In this document: positions 35,001 through 44,451 of the stretch, piece by piece
Layout: each line of letters begins with the position of its first letter
How positions within the stretch are numbered: the first letter of the stretch is position 1
From: HLUCCA09 sp038745585
GTDB taxonomy: Bacteria; Pseudomonadota; Alphaproteobacteria; Rhodobacterales; Rhodobacteraceae
Assembly: GCA_038745585.1 (NCBI GenBank)
Contig: JBCDLH010000011.1
Location: 92,743-156,742, forward strand
Reading direction: 5' to 3'
DNA length: 64,000 nucleotides
Notes under the pieces: model-generated
Told to the model about the DNA's origin: nothing
The model's input: the letters and a program-made list of their open reading frames with translations, nothing else
Database searches by the model: none
Position numbers and translations under genes: made by a program

Positions 35001-35222
35001 GTCGACGCCGATGACCTTATCCTCGATCACCTGCGCCACCGTTTGTTCGGTGACGACGGCACCGGCGCCGGGGTAGGACGCGGTGACTTGGACTTGCGGC
35101 GGTACGATGTCCGGAAACTGCTCGACGGGCAGACGCGTCAGCGCGATGAAGCCTGCAAGCGTCAGCACGATCGAGATGACGCCCGCGAGGCGCGGGCGGC
35201 GGATAAAGACGTCTGCAATCAT
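32070..35222 (-). CDS. RND efflux permease (HAE1/AcrB family)
   Basis: 1050 residues with the AcrB plan: first transmembrane helix at the very N-terminus, large periplasmic porter and docking loops (about 30-330 and 560-860), and TM4 residues for proton relay in AIGMVVDDAIVVVEAVEEKL. It expels hydrophobic compounds using the proton gradient. The ATG is 1 base after the adaptor gene's stop. No outer-membrane channel gene follows, so it must use one encoded elsewhere. It converges with opgD, leaving only 15 bp. Confidence 0.95.
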   Translation of the reverse strand: MIADVFIRRPRLAGVISIVLTLAGFIALTRLPVEQFPDIVPPQVQVTASYPGAGAVVTEQTVAQVIEDKVIGVDDMIYMRSTSGADGTYVLNVSFEVGTDPDLATVNVQNRVALAEALLPPEVRQTGVRVAKRSSSLLMGVILHAVEGVEDGPSGADLTNHALINLVDRLKRVPGIGDASVFAADQFSMRIDLDVERLATLEMAPGDVIAALQSQNLQAAIGRVGGAPMTTDPGLQLNVVTTGRLETAEEFGAIIVRSDAEGGVVRVRDVADVTLGQQSFDIATSFNGGPATLIGIYLAPGSNALAAAEGIKTVLDEEAAFLPEGSAFEIVSDSSQFVEESIAEVIQTLIEAFVLVVLVVFVFLGSLRATIVPVIAVPVSLVGTFALMLAMGFTLNTVSLLALVLAIGMVVDDAIVVVEAVEEKLAQNPLLSPAEATSEAMGEITGPIVATTLVLLSVFVPVAFIPGISGQLFQQFAVAVSVSMFISSINALTLSPALSAIVLKPGHGKKTGVMGWISDRIDTARSGYLRVAGILARRAILSLGLLVFGVFAVGGLFQTVPSGFLPAEDQGSFIVETRLPEGASVARTQAAQEEVEAILRDIPGVDSVASVTGFSLVDGIARSNGAFALVTMLPFEDRTSDELSVQAAVATASREGLAVRSAQVIAFNLPPISGLGSGAGFEFQLLDNQGRSPAELAAVARGLSFAANQDPRLAGVYTTFSAESPQVFLDIDRERLYALQVNLSDVFAALQPTLGSAYVNDFNLFGRSWQVRVTAEAEARARVEDIGRIQVRSATGEMVPIRAFATPVYTVGPPSITRYNNVRSATINGAPASGIASGTSLAAMEEVAAANLPPGYGYEWTGTALQELEAAGQTTVILLLAVVFAYLFLVALYESWTIPVPVLLSVIFGIAGSMIALLLTGLPFNLYAQIGLVVLLALAAKNAILIVEFAKIARENGASIVDAAMSGARARFRAVMMTSLAFIAGLLPLVSAEGASMLARRGVGTGVFGGMIAAVVVGIFVIPGLYVLFQALRERVKGRSDPAPEKQDAA

Positions 35223-35223
35223 C

Positions 35224-36363
35224 TCAGCCGCCCTCGGCCAGAGCCGCGTCGACCTGTTGGCCGGGACGGACCTTGTTGGCCCCCTCTGTCACGACGCGCT
35301 CGCCCGCGTCGAGCCCCTGTTCGATGACGGCAAAGCCCTCGGTGATCCGGGCGACGACGACGCGCCGCGCCTCGACCGCGCTTTCGCCATCGACGACAAG
35401 CACGAACGCGCCCTGCACGTCGCGCTGAACCGCCTCTTGGGGCACGGCCAGCGCCTCGGCGGCCGCATCGGCGCGGAGTTCGACCTGAACGAGTTCGCCG
35501 TCCAAAAGCGTCCGGTCGGCATTCTCGAACATGGCCCGCATCGTGATGCTGTCGGTTCCGGCGTCGACCTCAGCGGCAATGAAGTCCACCGTGCCGGGCT
35601 CGTCAAAGAGGCTGCCATTCGCGAGTTCGAGGAAAACCGCGGCCTCGGTCGAGGCCGTCCCCGCCGCAAGCGCTTCGACGTAGTCGCGCAGGAGGGCCGC
35701 AGGTACTTGGAACTCGGCGTGGATCGGGCTGAGGTCGATCAGCGTCGTCAGTGCGCCGGTTTCGGGCCCGATGAGGGCGCCGGGATCGACCGCAGACGGC
35801 CCGATGCGACCGGCAAAGGGAGCCGTAATCTCAGTGTAGGAGAGGTTGATCTCGGCCGCCTGTAGCGCGGCTTCTGCCCGGATGAGCTCGCCCTCCGCGC
35901 GTCCGAGCGCGGCCTCGGCGTTATCGAGGTTGGCCTGGGGCGCAGCGTCGCGGGAGACGAGTTCCTGCTGCCGGTCGCGCTCGATCTCGGCAAGGTCACG
36001 CTGCGCCTCCGCGGCGCGCACTGCACCTTCGGCTTCGCGCGCGGCAGCTTCGTAAAGGTCGCGCTCGAGGATGTAGAGCACGTGGCCCTCCTCCACCACG
36101 TCGCCCGCCTCGAACCCGACCTCGAGGAGCGTGCCCGAGACGCGGGCCACGAGCGCCACCCGCCCATCGGCATCGAGCCGGCCCGAATATCGTGCCGTCT
36201 GCGCCAGAGCTTGGGTTGTTGCTTCGGCAACAGTTACGGCGGGGAGGGGTGCGGCCGCGCCCCCGGCCTCGCCCCCGTCCTGTGCCCCGGCCGTAAGGCC
36301 CCAGAAAAGCGCCACAGCTAGCGGTATCACACGCATGGCGTGTGGCGTCGCTGGTGTCGGCAT
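35224..36363 (-). CDS. RND periplasmic adaptor (membrane fusion protein)
   Basis: A 379-residue adaptor linking the permease to an outer-membrane channel. A signal-like hydrophobic N-terminus (VIPLAVALFWGLTAGAQ) precedes a lipoyl/barrel domain (DGRVALVARVSGTLLEVGFEAGDVVEEGHVL in parts), a long coiled-coil hairpin (about 95-165, AAREAEGAVRAAEAQRDLAEIE...) and the second barrel half with ITAPFAGRIG. The start at 36363 has GAGGGTGGG upstream; ATG at 36336 is the alternative. The N-terminus lacks a lipobox Cys, so it is probably not a lipoprotein. Confidence 0.92.
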   Translation of the reverse strand: MPTPATPHAMRVIPLAVALFWGLTAGAQDGGEAGGAAAPLPAVTVAEATTQALAQTARYSGRLDADGRVALVARVSGTLLEVGFEAGDVVEEGHVLYILERDLYEAAAREAEGAVRAAEAQRDLAEIERDRQQELVSRDAAPQANLDNAEAALGRAEGELIRAEAALQAAEINLSYTEITAPFAGRIGPSAVDPGALIGPETGALTTLIDLSPIHAEFQVPAALLRDYVEALAAGTASTEAAVFLELANGSLFDEPGTVDFIAAEVDAGTDSITMRAMFENADRTLLDGELVQVELRADAAAEALAVPQEAVQRDVQGAFVLVVDGESAVEARRVVVARITEGFAVIEQGLDAGERVVTEGANKVRPGQQVDAALAEGG

Positions 36364-36583
36364 GGTCCCACCCTCGTCTGTCTTGTGTCGTCTCCGGTCC
36401 ATAGGGGCAGCACTAACGTCGATCAACCGCGCTTTGGGATATTGTTGCTTTGGTCCTGGCGGATGGACGACGCCTATGGATCGGAGCGCGCGCCGCGCCA
36501 TGTCGCACGAGGTTGGCGCGTGGTGCGCTTGTCCGCATGCCAGCGGCGCTATAAGTCACGCCAAACTGGAGGAGGCCGACACC

Positions 36584-38398
36584 ATGGCGCAACCGGAGCC
36601 GGCGCCGAGCCCGGACGGGACAGGGGGAGAGCGCGCCGGGTCAAAGCGCGTCGGCGCCTTAGGGGCGCTGTTCCCGTTTTTCGCGCCCTACCGGCTCTGG
36701 CTCGTTCTTGCAGCGGTCGCGCTGACCGTCACCGCCGGTGTTTCCTTGGTGCTTCCGATTGCGGCGCGGCGCGTGGTCGATGGGTTTGCCGCCGGCGATC
36801 TAGCGCTGCTCGACCGCTACTTTGTTGGCGCGATCGGCATAGCCGGGATCTTTGCGCTTGGTACGGCCGCGCGGTACTGGGTGGTGACGCAGCTCGGCGA
36901 ACGCGTCGTTGCAGACATTCGCAAAGCAGTCTTCGGGCGGATGATCGGCATGTCGCCGGCCTATTACGAGCGCTTGATGACCGGCGAGGTCTTGTCCCGC
37001 ATCACCACGGACACGACGCTGATTCTTTCGGTCGTCTCCTCTTCGGCGTCATGGTTCCTGCGGAACGTGCTCCTCTTTTTTGGCGGCCTCCTGATGATGC
37101 TGGTGACGTCGGCCAAGTTGACGGGGATGGTGCTCGCGCTCATCCCAGTTGTGATCGTGCCGATCCTGGCGCTTGGGCGGCGGTTGCGGCGGCTCTCGCG
37201 TGAGAACCAGGACTGGATCGCGCAATCCTCCGGCAACGCCTCCGAGGCACTGCTCTCGGCGCAGACCGTGCAGGCCTTCACCCACGAGGAAGTCTCGCGC
37301 GGACAGTTCAGCGATGTAACGGAGCGCAGCTTCGACAGCGCCAAGGCCCGTATCGCCGTCCGCGCGCTGATGACGGCGATTATTATCTTTGTCGTCTTTT
37401 CGGGGATCCTCGGCGTCCTCTGGATGGGTGCGCGCGACGTTGCGGCAGGCGCGATGACGCCGGGCGAATTGGTCCAGTTCGTGATCTATGCCGGCATCAT
37501 GGCAGCGTCCGTCGCGGCTCTGTCGGAGATCTGGGGCGAGTTGCAGCGCGCCGCGGGGGCGACGGAACGGCTGGTCGAGCTGCTCACAGCCGAGGACAGC
37601 GTCGCGGACCCGCCCGCTGCGGCTGCCGCACAGCTTTCTCATCCGGCGCGGGGTGAAATTGCCTTTGACGGTGTCTCGTTTCGGTATCCCGCGCGGCCCG
37701 AGATCGCTGCGCTCGACGAAGTTTCTTTCTCGGTCAAAGCGGGAGAGACCGTCGCGCTTGTGGGCCCTTCCGGTGCGGGCAAGTCGACGATCCTGCAGCT
37801 TCTCTTGAGATTCTACGATCCACAGGGCGGCCGGGTGACGCTCGACGGCGTGCCGCTGACGTCGCTTGCGCGCCGGGACTTCCGCACCGAGATCGCGCTC
37901 GTGCCGCAAGATCCGGTGATCTTCGCCGCGACCGCACGCGAAAACATCCGGTTTGGGCGCCCCTCGGCAAGCGATGCAGAGGTCGAGGCTGCCGCCCGCG
38001 CCGCGGCGGCGCATGATTTCATCGCTGCTTTGCCTGAGGGCTACGGGTCATATGTCGGTGAACGCGGGGTGATGCTTTCTGGTGGGCAGCGACAGCGGAT
38101 CGCGATCGCCCGTGCAATCCTACGCGATGCGCCCGTGCTTTTGCTCGACGAGGCGACCTCGGCACTCGACGCCGAGAGCGAGCGGGCGGTGCAGATGGCG
38201 GTCGCCGACATGTCAGCGGGACGCACGACACTGATCGTGGCGCACCGCTTGGCGACCGTGAAGCAAGCCGACCGCATCCTCGTCTTCGATGCAGGCCGGA
38301 TCGTCGCCGAGGGCACGCATGAGAGTCTTGTGGCCCAGGGAGGGCTTTACGCGCGCTTGGCCCGCCTGCAATTCACCGATGGGATGGCTGCGGAGTAG
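36584..38398 (+). CDS. ABC exporter half-transporter (type IV fold)
   Basis: 604 residues: six transmembrane helices (about 35-330) then an ATPase domain with Walker A VGPSGAGKST (393-402), signature LSGGQRQRIAIARAI and Walker B VLLLDEATSALDAESE. It should act as a homodimer, exporting lipids, drugs or peptides, like MsbA/BmrA. I set the start at 36584 because GGAGGAGG stands just before it; the longer open frame back to 36131 runs over the divergent adaptor gene. It is divergent from the RND pump and may share its control region. Confidence 0.92.
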   Translation: MAQPEPAPSPDGTGGERAGSKRVGALGALFPFFAPYRLWLVLAAVALTVTAGVSLVLPIAARRVVDGFAAGDLALLDRYFVGAIGIAGIFALGTAARYWVVTQLGERVVADIRKAVFGRMIGMSPAYYERLMTGEVLSRITTDTTLILSVVSSSASWFLRNVLLFFGGLLMMLVTSAKLTGMVLALIPVVIVPILALGRRLRRLSRENQDWIAQSSGNASEALLSAQTVQAFTHEEVSRGQFSDVTERSFDSAKARIAVRALMTAIIIFVVFSGILGVLWMGARDVAAGAMTPGELVQFVIYAGIMAASVAALSEIWGELQRAAGATERLVELLTAEDSVADPPAAAAAQLSHPARGEIAFDGVSFRYPARPEIAALDEVSFSVKAGETVALVGPSGAGKSTILQLLLRFYDPQGGRVTLDGVPLTSLARRDFRTEIALVPQDPVIFAATARENIRFGRPSASDAEVEAAARAAAAHDFIAALPEGYGSYVGERGVMLSGGQRQRIAIARAILRDAPVLLLDEATSALDAESERAVQMAVADMSAGRTTLIVAHRLATVKQADRILVFDAGRIVAEGTHESLVAQGGLYARLARLQFTDGMAAE

Positions 38399-38448
38399 AT
38401 TCTTCGTCGAAAAATCTGAAAGGCACGATCTTTCGGAGGAAAGATCGT
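38397..38448. terminator. Paired hairpins between convergent genes
   Basis: A perfect 10-bp stem (ACGATCTTTC at 38425-38434, loop GGAG, GAAAGATCGT at 38439-38448) lies between the ABC exporter and aldehyde dehydrogenase genes. Just before it, AGATTCTTCG (38397-38406) and CGAAAAATCT (38408-38417) form a second stem with one mismatch. On the minus strand the main stem is followed by CCTTTCAGATTTTTCG, so it could end the aldehyde dehydrogenase transcript; it may work in both directions. Confidence 0.65.
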
Positions 38449-38455
38449 CCGGCGC

Positions 38456-39907
38456 TCAGCCCAGCCGGATCGCCACGTTCTTGGTCTGTACGTAATTGAG
38501 GAGCGCCTCGCGCCCTTTCTCGCGGCCATACCCGGATTTGCCGTAGCCGCCAAACGGCGTCTCGACCCCGCCGGCAAACCACTCGTTGACGAAAACCTGC
38601 CCGGCTTTGATGTCGCGCGCGGCGCGCATCGCGCGGTCAAGATCGCGGGTAAAGACCCCGCCAACCAGGCCGTATTCAGTGCCGTTTGAGATCTGTAGGG
38701 CCTCGGCTTCATCGCGAAACGGGATCACGGAGAGGACCGGGCCGAAAACCTCGCTCTGCGCGATCTCCATCTCGGGGGCGACGCCGGTGAGCACGGTCGG
38801 CTCCATAAACGCACCTGGGATGTTGAGCGCGCGCCCGCCGGTGACGACCTCGGCGCCTTGGGCGCCGGCCCGTTCGACCATGCCGGTGGCCCGGTCCCGC
38901 TGCGCCTCCGAGACCATCGCGCCCATCGTCGCGTCGCCCGCGTCACGCTCGAGCCCCGGGCCGACCGAAAGCGACTTTGCGATGCGGGCGGCACGCTCGA
39001 CCAATTCATCATGCCGGCTTTCATGGACGACCACCCGGCTCATGGCAGAGCAGACTTGGCCCGCGTTAAAAAAGATGCCCCAGCGCAGGTCCCGCTCGAA
39101 GGCAACGAGATCGGCATCGTCGTAGACGATGGCAGCCGACTTGCCGCCGAGCTCCAAGACGCAGGGCACGACATTGTCGGACGCGGCTTTGGCAATCGCG
39201 ATCCCAGTCTCGACCGAGCCGGTAAAGACGACCTGATCCACGTGTGGATGGGCGGAGAGAGCGGCCCCCGCCTCCGCCCCGAGCCCGCAGAGGATGTTGA
39301 CCGCACCGGCAGGGAAGCCCGCGGCCTCGACAGCGAGCGCGAACCATTTCTGGCTGAGCGGCGTCATCTCGGGCGTTTTGACGACGCAGGCGTTGCCCGT
39401 CGCCAGCCCCGCAGAGAGCGAGCGCGCGGTCATCTCCAGCGGGAAATTCCACGGGATGATCTGCGCAGAGACGCCATAGGGCTCGAGCGTCGTAAAGTCG
39501 TAGTAGTGGGCACCGAGGGGGATCGAGCGGCCCTCCAGCGTATCGGCCTGATTGCCGTAATACTCGAAGTAGCGCGCCGCGCCGGCGACCTCGATCCGCG
39601 CCTCCCAGAGCGGTTTGCCCTGTTCGAGGGTGAGCGTGCGGGCAATCTCGTCGCTGTGCTCGGTCAGATACGCACCGATCGCGCGGACCATCCGCCCCCG
39701 CTCAACGGGACGCATCGCGGTCAGGGTGCCGGAGAGGTGCACACGCCGCGCCGCCTCCACGGCCCGGTCCACATCCGCGGCATCGGCCAGGGCATGCTCG
39801 GCGAGCCCGGTGCCCCGCCCCGGATCGACGATCTCGATCCGGCCGGCGCCGCCGTCAACCCAGGCCCCGTCGATGTAGTTTTGCCAATAGGGAGCGATGT
39901 CGAGCAT
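38456..39907 (-). CDS. NAD(P)-dependent aldehyde dehydrogenase
   Basis: Oxidises an aldehyde to its acid. 483 residues with the ALDH set: oxyanion Asn154 in IPWNFP, K177 in VVKTPE, general base E252 in LELGGKSA, catalytic C286 in NAGQVCSAMSR, and the Rossmann GSVETG (230-235). General likeness is to betaine/gamma-aminobutyraldehyde dehydrogenases, but the substrate is not assigned. The ATG at 39907 fits the family's N-terminus. Its transcript ends at the hairpins shared with the ABC exporter; promoter within the 149 bp to tamB. Confidence 0.92.
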   Translation of the reverse strand: MLDIAPYWQNYIDGAWVDGGAGRIEIVDPGRGTGLAEHALADAADVDRAVEAARRVHLSGTLTAMRPVERGRMVRAIGAYLTEHSDEIARTLTLEQGKPLWEARIEVAGAARYFEYYGNQADTLEGRSIPLGAHYYDFTTLEPYGVSAQIIPWNFPLEMTARSLSAGLATGNACVVKTPEMTPLSQKWFALAVEAAGFPAGAVNILCGLGAEAGAALSAHPHVDQVVFTGSVETGIAIAKAASDNVVPCVLELGGKSAAIVYDDADLVAFERDLRWGIFFNAGQVCSAMSRVVVHESRHDELVERAARIAKSLSVGPGLERDAGDATMGAMVSEAQRDRATGMVERAGAQGAEVVTGGRALNIPGAFMEPTVLTGVAPEMEIAQSEVFGPVLSVIPFRDEAEALQISNGTEYGLVGGVFTRDLDRAMRAARDIKAGQVFVNEWFAGGVETPFGGYGKSGYGREKGREALLNYVQTKNVAIRLG

Positions 39908-40056
39908 GGTCGTGCCTTCCTGTTGATCTGCGGCAGTGGGGCCGGCTTTGAGACGCAGTAAGCAGGGCGGCTGACCTGCGCTCCTCACCGTGCGACCTGG
40001 CCCGGTCGAAGCGCGTCATCCGGGCGCGTCGCCGTCCACCCGGCCGCAAAGCTCCG

Positions 40057-43000
40057 TCAGTAATCTCGCTCGTAAAAGATGCCGAGGCTCGTCTCACCCT
40101 CGTTGTCGGCGCTGCCCTTGACGGTGACGTCGTCGGTCACGTCGATGTTGATGTTGATCTCGGTGGTGCCCCCGGTCGACGTCGTCACGTCGGTGTAGAT
40201 GTTTTCGGTCAGGTACTGCCCGATCTGGAGCGCGGTCTCGCCGACATCGTCGGTGACGACGTTAAAGTCGTCTACGCCGAGCCCCTCACGCACCCCGCCG
40301 AGAATTCCCGCCCCGCCGCGGCCCGTGAGCTGCGCGACCGAGGCGGCCAGTTGCGCGGCCTGGAGTGGAGAGAGATTGGCCAGCCCCTTATCGAAGAAGA
40401 ACCGCGCAAGGATCTCATCCTCGGGCAAAAGCGGGACAGAGCTGAAGAGGAATTCGGGCGCGTCCACCGGGCCTTCGATCGAAATCACGATGGTGAAGTC
40501 GCTCGAATCGTCGGACGTCGCCACAAGCTCCAGGAAAGGGACGAGATTGCCGCCGAGCGTCACCCGCCCATCTTCGGAGAGATCGAGCCGCTTGCCCAGG
40601 ATGTCGAGCCGGCCACGGATGACCTCGATCGCTCCGATGGGCGCGGGGTCGCGCGTCGTGCCGGTGATGCGGAAGGCGCCGCCGAGCTCGGCGTCAAGGC
40701 CGCGGCCCCGTAGAAAGATCCGGCGCGGCGCGTTGAGAGAGAGGTCCATCCCATAAACTGTGCGGCCGCGCTGCCCGCCGCGTGCCTCCCGCGCGAGGTT
40801 GACGAGGCCTGCCCTGTCACGAGACAGGAACACGTCGGCCGGCTCGCCCAGATGCGTCACGCGCGGGATCGCCCCGCCGAAGCCCGAGCCGCCGGAGGGG
40901 ATGCGGAGCTCGGTCTCGTCGATATCGATCCGTCCAGCGAGCGTGCCGCCCGTCCCGGCAATCGGGCCCGAGAGCGTCAGCGCGCCATCGAGCGTCGTCC
41001 GGTAGAGGCTCGGATCGCTCAATGTGAAACCGTCGAGGGTCAGCGCGAGATCCGCGGGAAACCCGCCTGCGAGTGTGATCGGGCCGGTGGCGCCGAGGCG
41101 CCCGCCTTCGGTGCTCGCAGCACGCGCCTCTAGAGCGATCTCGCCGCCCCCCAGACGCCCTGTCACGTCGATCTCTTCGATCCCGATATTCACCGCCGGA
41201 AGCTGGAGCTGCGCGCCACGCGTTGAGACCGTGCCCGCGAGCGCGCCGAGCCCAGGCGCCCCGTTGAGTGCCAGGTCGAAGCGCGCGGTGCCTTCGAGGC
41301 GCTGGGGCGCAAGGATGCCGTTGATCAGCCCGAGCGGCGCGTCGCCGTTGATCTGGAGCGAGCTGGTGCCCCCTTCCGTCGCAACCACACCTCTGGCTGA
41401 AGCAGAGGCTGTCGCGGGCCCGCGGCTTTGGATGTCGACGCCCCAGCCATCGCTGCGTTCCGTCACTGTCCCATTGAGTGCGACGTCGCCGCGAAGGCCG
41501 GGCGCGAAAGGCGCGATGTTTGGCACGGCCGCGGCGATGTCGAAGGCGCCTTGGCCCTGGCCGATACGGCCGTCGAGATCGACCGTCACGCCATAGGGCG
41601 CGCGGGCGTCGACCGTGAGGTCGACCGGAGCGCCGGGCGCTTGCCGCGCCGTGATCTCGGCGATCAGCGCCCCGGTAAAGCGAGGTACGAGCGGCCCGAT
41701 ATCGGGGACGGCCACGCGCGCCGTCGCATTGGTGTCGCCGCCGCCGACGGTGCCTTGCGCATCGGCGGTGCTACCGAAGGGGCCGTCGGCGTCGAGCGAG
41801 ACCGCGAACGCGCCGCCCGCTTCTTCGGTCGCCGTCGCGCGCGCTGTCAGCCCGCCGCGAAGGGCGGGGATGAGGGGCGCGAGGTTTGGCATGGCCAGAT
41901 CGAGCTCCGCAGCGATCCGCCCATTACCCTCCGCACCGGCGCCAAAGCCCGCCCGCGCGCTGGCCTCGGACGCGTAGGGTCCGTCGATCTCGGCGGTCGC
42001 GGCAAAGCGGCCCGGATCGGTCTGATCGAGGGTTCCCGTGGCATTGAGCGCGCCGCTGAGGCCTGGCGCGAGCGCCGCGATGTCGGGGAGGCGCGCGGCG
42101 TAGGTCAGGCGGATATCCGCGGGGCCGGCTGCCCCGTCGAGCGTCGCGGTCGCGGCGTAGGGCAGGCGCGCATCGAGATCGAGCTGCCATTGCCCACCGC
42201 CGCGTTCCTCGGCGCGTCCGGTGAGCGAGACGGCACCCGGCACTCCCGGAACGAAGGCCGCGACATCGGGCACATCGACCGTGAGCGCGACGTCGCCCGC
42301 GCCGCCGCCGAGTTGACCGTCAATGGCCAACGCCACGTCCTGGGGCGCATCGGCGCTCAGATCGACGTCCCAGAGCCCCGGGCCCGTGGCCGCCGCTGTC
42401 CCGCGGACGGAGATCGGCCCGGGCACGTCTGGCACGATCGGCGCAAGGTCCGGCAGCGAGATGTCCAGCGTGACGTCGGTCTCTTCTTGCGAGGCGCCCG
42501 TGCCGATGATCCCTGAGACCGCTCCGGCCAGGCCATAGGGGCCGTCGAGCATGACCTCGGCGTCGAAGAGCCCGCTCGATTGCTCGGCGGCGCGGCCCTC
42601 GATGCTGAGCGCGCCTTCAAGCTCGGGTGCGAGCAGGGCGACATCTTTCAGTGTCGCGCGAAAGCCGATATCGCTGACGCCGCTGCCGACTGCGCCTTCA
42701 GCCGTTGCAGCAATGCCTGTGCTGTCGAGAGTGAAGCGGTCGAGATAGGTGCCTTCGAGATCGCGCCGTGCCGCGGTCGAGAGCGTCACCGGGCCCAAAA
42801 GGAAGCGATCCGCCGTTTCCTGACCGATGGAAAGGGTCTCTCCTGTTAGATCGAGCGTCAGGTCAAAGAGCCCGCCCAGCACGTCGCCTTCCCCTGCGAT
42901 GGCGATCTCTGCCCGTCCGGTGAGGTCTTGCCCGGCGATCGCGGAGAAACGGGACAGGTCTTCGGCGGCGAGCGCGGCCGACCCGTTTAGGAGGAGCGTG

Positions 43001-44451
43001 CGGTCTGCTGTCTCTGCCGTCCCCGAGATCTCGGCACCGTAATCTGCGCCGCCGAGCGTGAGCGCGCGGAGGGTAAGCGGCCCAGCCGCGCTCCAAGTCA
43101 GGTCCGCCGCGCCGTCGATCCGCGGGCCGAGGGCGGCAGCGAGCGCCGGGTCCTGGGGCACAACGCCGTCGGCGGCGTAGCTCAACCGGGCCGTGACCTC
43201 GGTCGCGCCACTGAGCATGATCTCGCCGCCGCCCTCCAGGGTAAGCGCATCGAGCGCTAGGTCGCGCGCCGCGAGATCGGCGGCTTCAAGCGTCAGTGTC
43301 CAAGTCTCACCCTCGGCGCTGTCGAAAGCCGCCTCCAGCTCCGCCTGGCCGAGCGTCACCTCGTTTTCGGTGGGCAGGCGGACGCGCGTCCCGTCCGGCG
43401 CGGCGAGCCGACCAGAAAGGGCAAAGCTGACCGGCCGACCCGCGCTGTCGATCTCGGCGGCACCTGCGAGCGCGAGGCTCCGCGCGCCGATCTCCAGTTG
43501 CTCAAGGGTGAGCGCGCCGTCTTCGGCGCGCACGCCATCGGCGACGAGCGAGACGTCGGGTCCAAAAAAGTCGGCGTAGTCCGGCGCGATAATCGGCGTG
43601 ATGTCGCCCGCCACATCGGCCGCAAAGCGCAGCCCGGTCTCCTCCGTGCCGCGCAGGGTGATCTCGCCGCCCAGTCGGCGCTGGCCTTGCGTCGAAAGGT
43701 TAAAGACTGCGGTGTAGTCTTCGAGCGGCCCGGTTCCGTCGAGGTCGAGCGCAAGCGACGGAGACCCGGGGATCCCGACAAGCGTCGAGACGAGCCCGCC
43801 CGGTCCCTCGCGCACCGTAAGGTCGAGCGCAAGCACGCGCGTGGTGTCGGCAAAGGCGAGATCGAGCGAGATCCGGTTTTCCGGCGCCTCCATGCGGGCG
43901 AGGTTGAGCGAAAGATCGGCCTCGCCGTCTTGGAGCCGGACGTCGCCGCTCAACCGAAAGAGCGCCTCTTCGCCCAGGATCGGCTCCCCCAATTCCAAGA
44001 GGCCCACGCTCAGCGCCGCGACATTCACCGCCACCGGCAGCTCGGGCAGGGAAAAGCCCGAGGCTTCGGGGCTTGGCGGCTCGGGCGGGCCGTCATCCGG
44101 TGCAGGCAGAGGCTGCCGCACGATAGCGATCCGATCGGCCGAGAGCTCGTTGACCGAGAGCCGCCCGCGCAGCAGAGCCGCGCGGTTCCAGTCGAGCACC
44201 GCGTTTTCCAGGGTCAGCCAGATCCCGTCCTCGTCAGCGAAGGTCATAAGCGCCATCGTCGCCCGCCGAGAGAGCGCGCCTTCAAAGCCGCGCACGCGGA
44301 CCTCGCGCCCCGGCCCCGAGAGCGCGTTTTCGATCTGGCGTGCGATGAAGCCGGGCGCGTCGTCTTCCTGCGCGGAAACGGGCGTCAGAACCAGCGCCGC
44401 GGCGAGCGCAAACCCCGCCCATTTCGGGCCGAGTGGCGTGCGGCGGCTCAA
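40057..44451 (-). CDS. tamB: Translocation and assembly module protein TamB
   Basis: 1464 residues. An N-terminal signal/anchor helix (WAGFALAAALVLTPVSA) is followed by a very long run of repetitive beta strands with GxVxL-type periodicity (bridge-like, AsmA/TamB fold), and the C-terminal DUF490/TamB domain with DLSEDGRVTLGGNL, the SVPLLPEDEILARFFFDKG motif and a final FYERDY that ends in an aromatic as expected for an outer-membrane-interacting strand. With TamA it bridges the periplasm for outer-membrane protein insertion and/or lipid transport. The start is a TTG overlapping the tamA stop as TTGA. Confidence 0.93.
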   Translation of the reverse strand: MSRRTPLGPKWAGFALAAALVLTPVSAQEDDAPGFIARQIENALSGPGREVRVRGFEGALSRRATMALMTFADEDGIWLTLENAVLDWNRAALLRGRLSVNELSADRIAIVRQPLPAPDDGPPEPPSPEASGFSLPELPVAVNVAALSVGLLELGEPILGEEALFRLSGDVRLQDGEADLSLNLARMEAPENRISLDLAFADTTRVLALDLTVREGPGGLVSTLVGIPGSPSLALDLDGTGPLEDYTAVFNLSTQGQRRLGGEITLRGTEETGLRFAADVAGDITPIIAPDYADFFGPDVSLVADGVRAEDGALTLEQLEIGARSLALAGAAEIDSAGRPVSFALSGRLAAPDGTRVRLPTENEVTLGQAELEAAFDSAEGETWTLTLEAADLAARDLALDALTLEGGGEIMLSGATEVTARLSYAADGVVPQDPALAAALGPRIDGAADLTWSAAGPLTLRALTLGGADYGAEISGTAETADRTLLLNGSAALAAEDLSRFSAIAGQDLTGRAEIAIAGEGDVLGGLFDLTLDLTGETLSIGQETADRFLLGPVTLSTAARRDLEGTYLDRFTLDSTGIAATAEGAVGSGVSDIGFRATLKDVALLAPELEGALSIEGRAAEQSSGLFDAEVMLDGPYGLAGAVSGIIGTGASQEETDVTLDISLPDLAPIVPDVPGPISVRGTAAATGPGLWDVDLSADAPQDVALAIDGQLGGGAGDVALTVDVPDVAAFVPGVPGAVSLTGRAEERGGGQWQLDLDARLPYAATATLDGAAGPADIRLTYAARLPDIAALAPGLSGALNATGTLDQTDPGRFAATAEIDGPYASEASARAGFGAGAEGNGRIAAELDLAMPNLAPLIPALRGGLTARATATEEAGGAFAVSLDADGPFGSTADAQGTVGGGDTNATARVAVPDIGPLVPRFTGALIAEITARQAPGAPVDLTVDARAPYGVTVDLDGRIGQGQGAFDIAAAVPNIAPFAPGLRGDVALNGTVTERSDGWGVDIQSRGPATASASARGVVATEGGTSSLQINGDAPLGLINGILAPQRLEGTARFDLALNGAPGLGALAGTVSTRGAQLQLPAVNIGIEEIDVTGRLGGGEIALEARAASTEGGRLGATGPITLAGGFPADLALTLDGFTLSDPSLYRTTLDGALTLSGPIAGTGGTLAGRIDIDETELRIPSGGSGFGGAIPRVTHLGEPADVFLSRDRAGLVNLAREARGGQRGRTVYGMDLSLNAPRRIFLRGRGLDAELGGAFRITGTTRDPAPIGAIEVIRGRLDILGKRLDLSEDGRVTLGGNLVPFLELVATSDDSSDFTIVISIEGPVDAPEFLFSSVPLLPEDEILARFFFDKGLANLSPLQAAQLAASVAQLTGRGGAGILGGVREGLGVDDFNVVTDDVGETALQIGQYLTENIYTDVTTSTGGTTEININIDVTDDVTVKGSADNEGETSLGIFYERDY

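Noticed and set aside
36131..36583. Extended 5' end of the ABC exporter frame
   Set aside because: It lies over the divergent RND adaptor gene and has no transporter features; GGAGGAGG marks the ATG at 36584.
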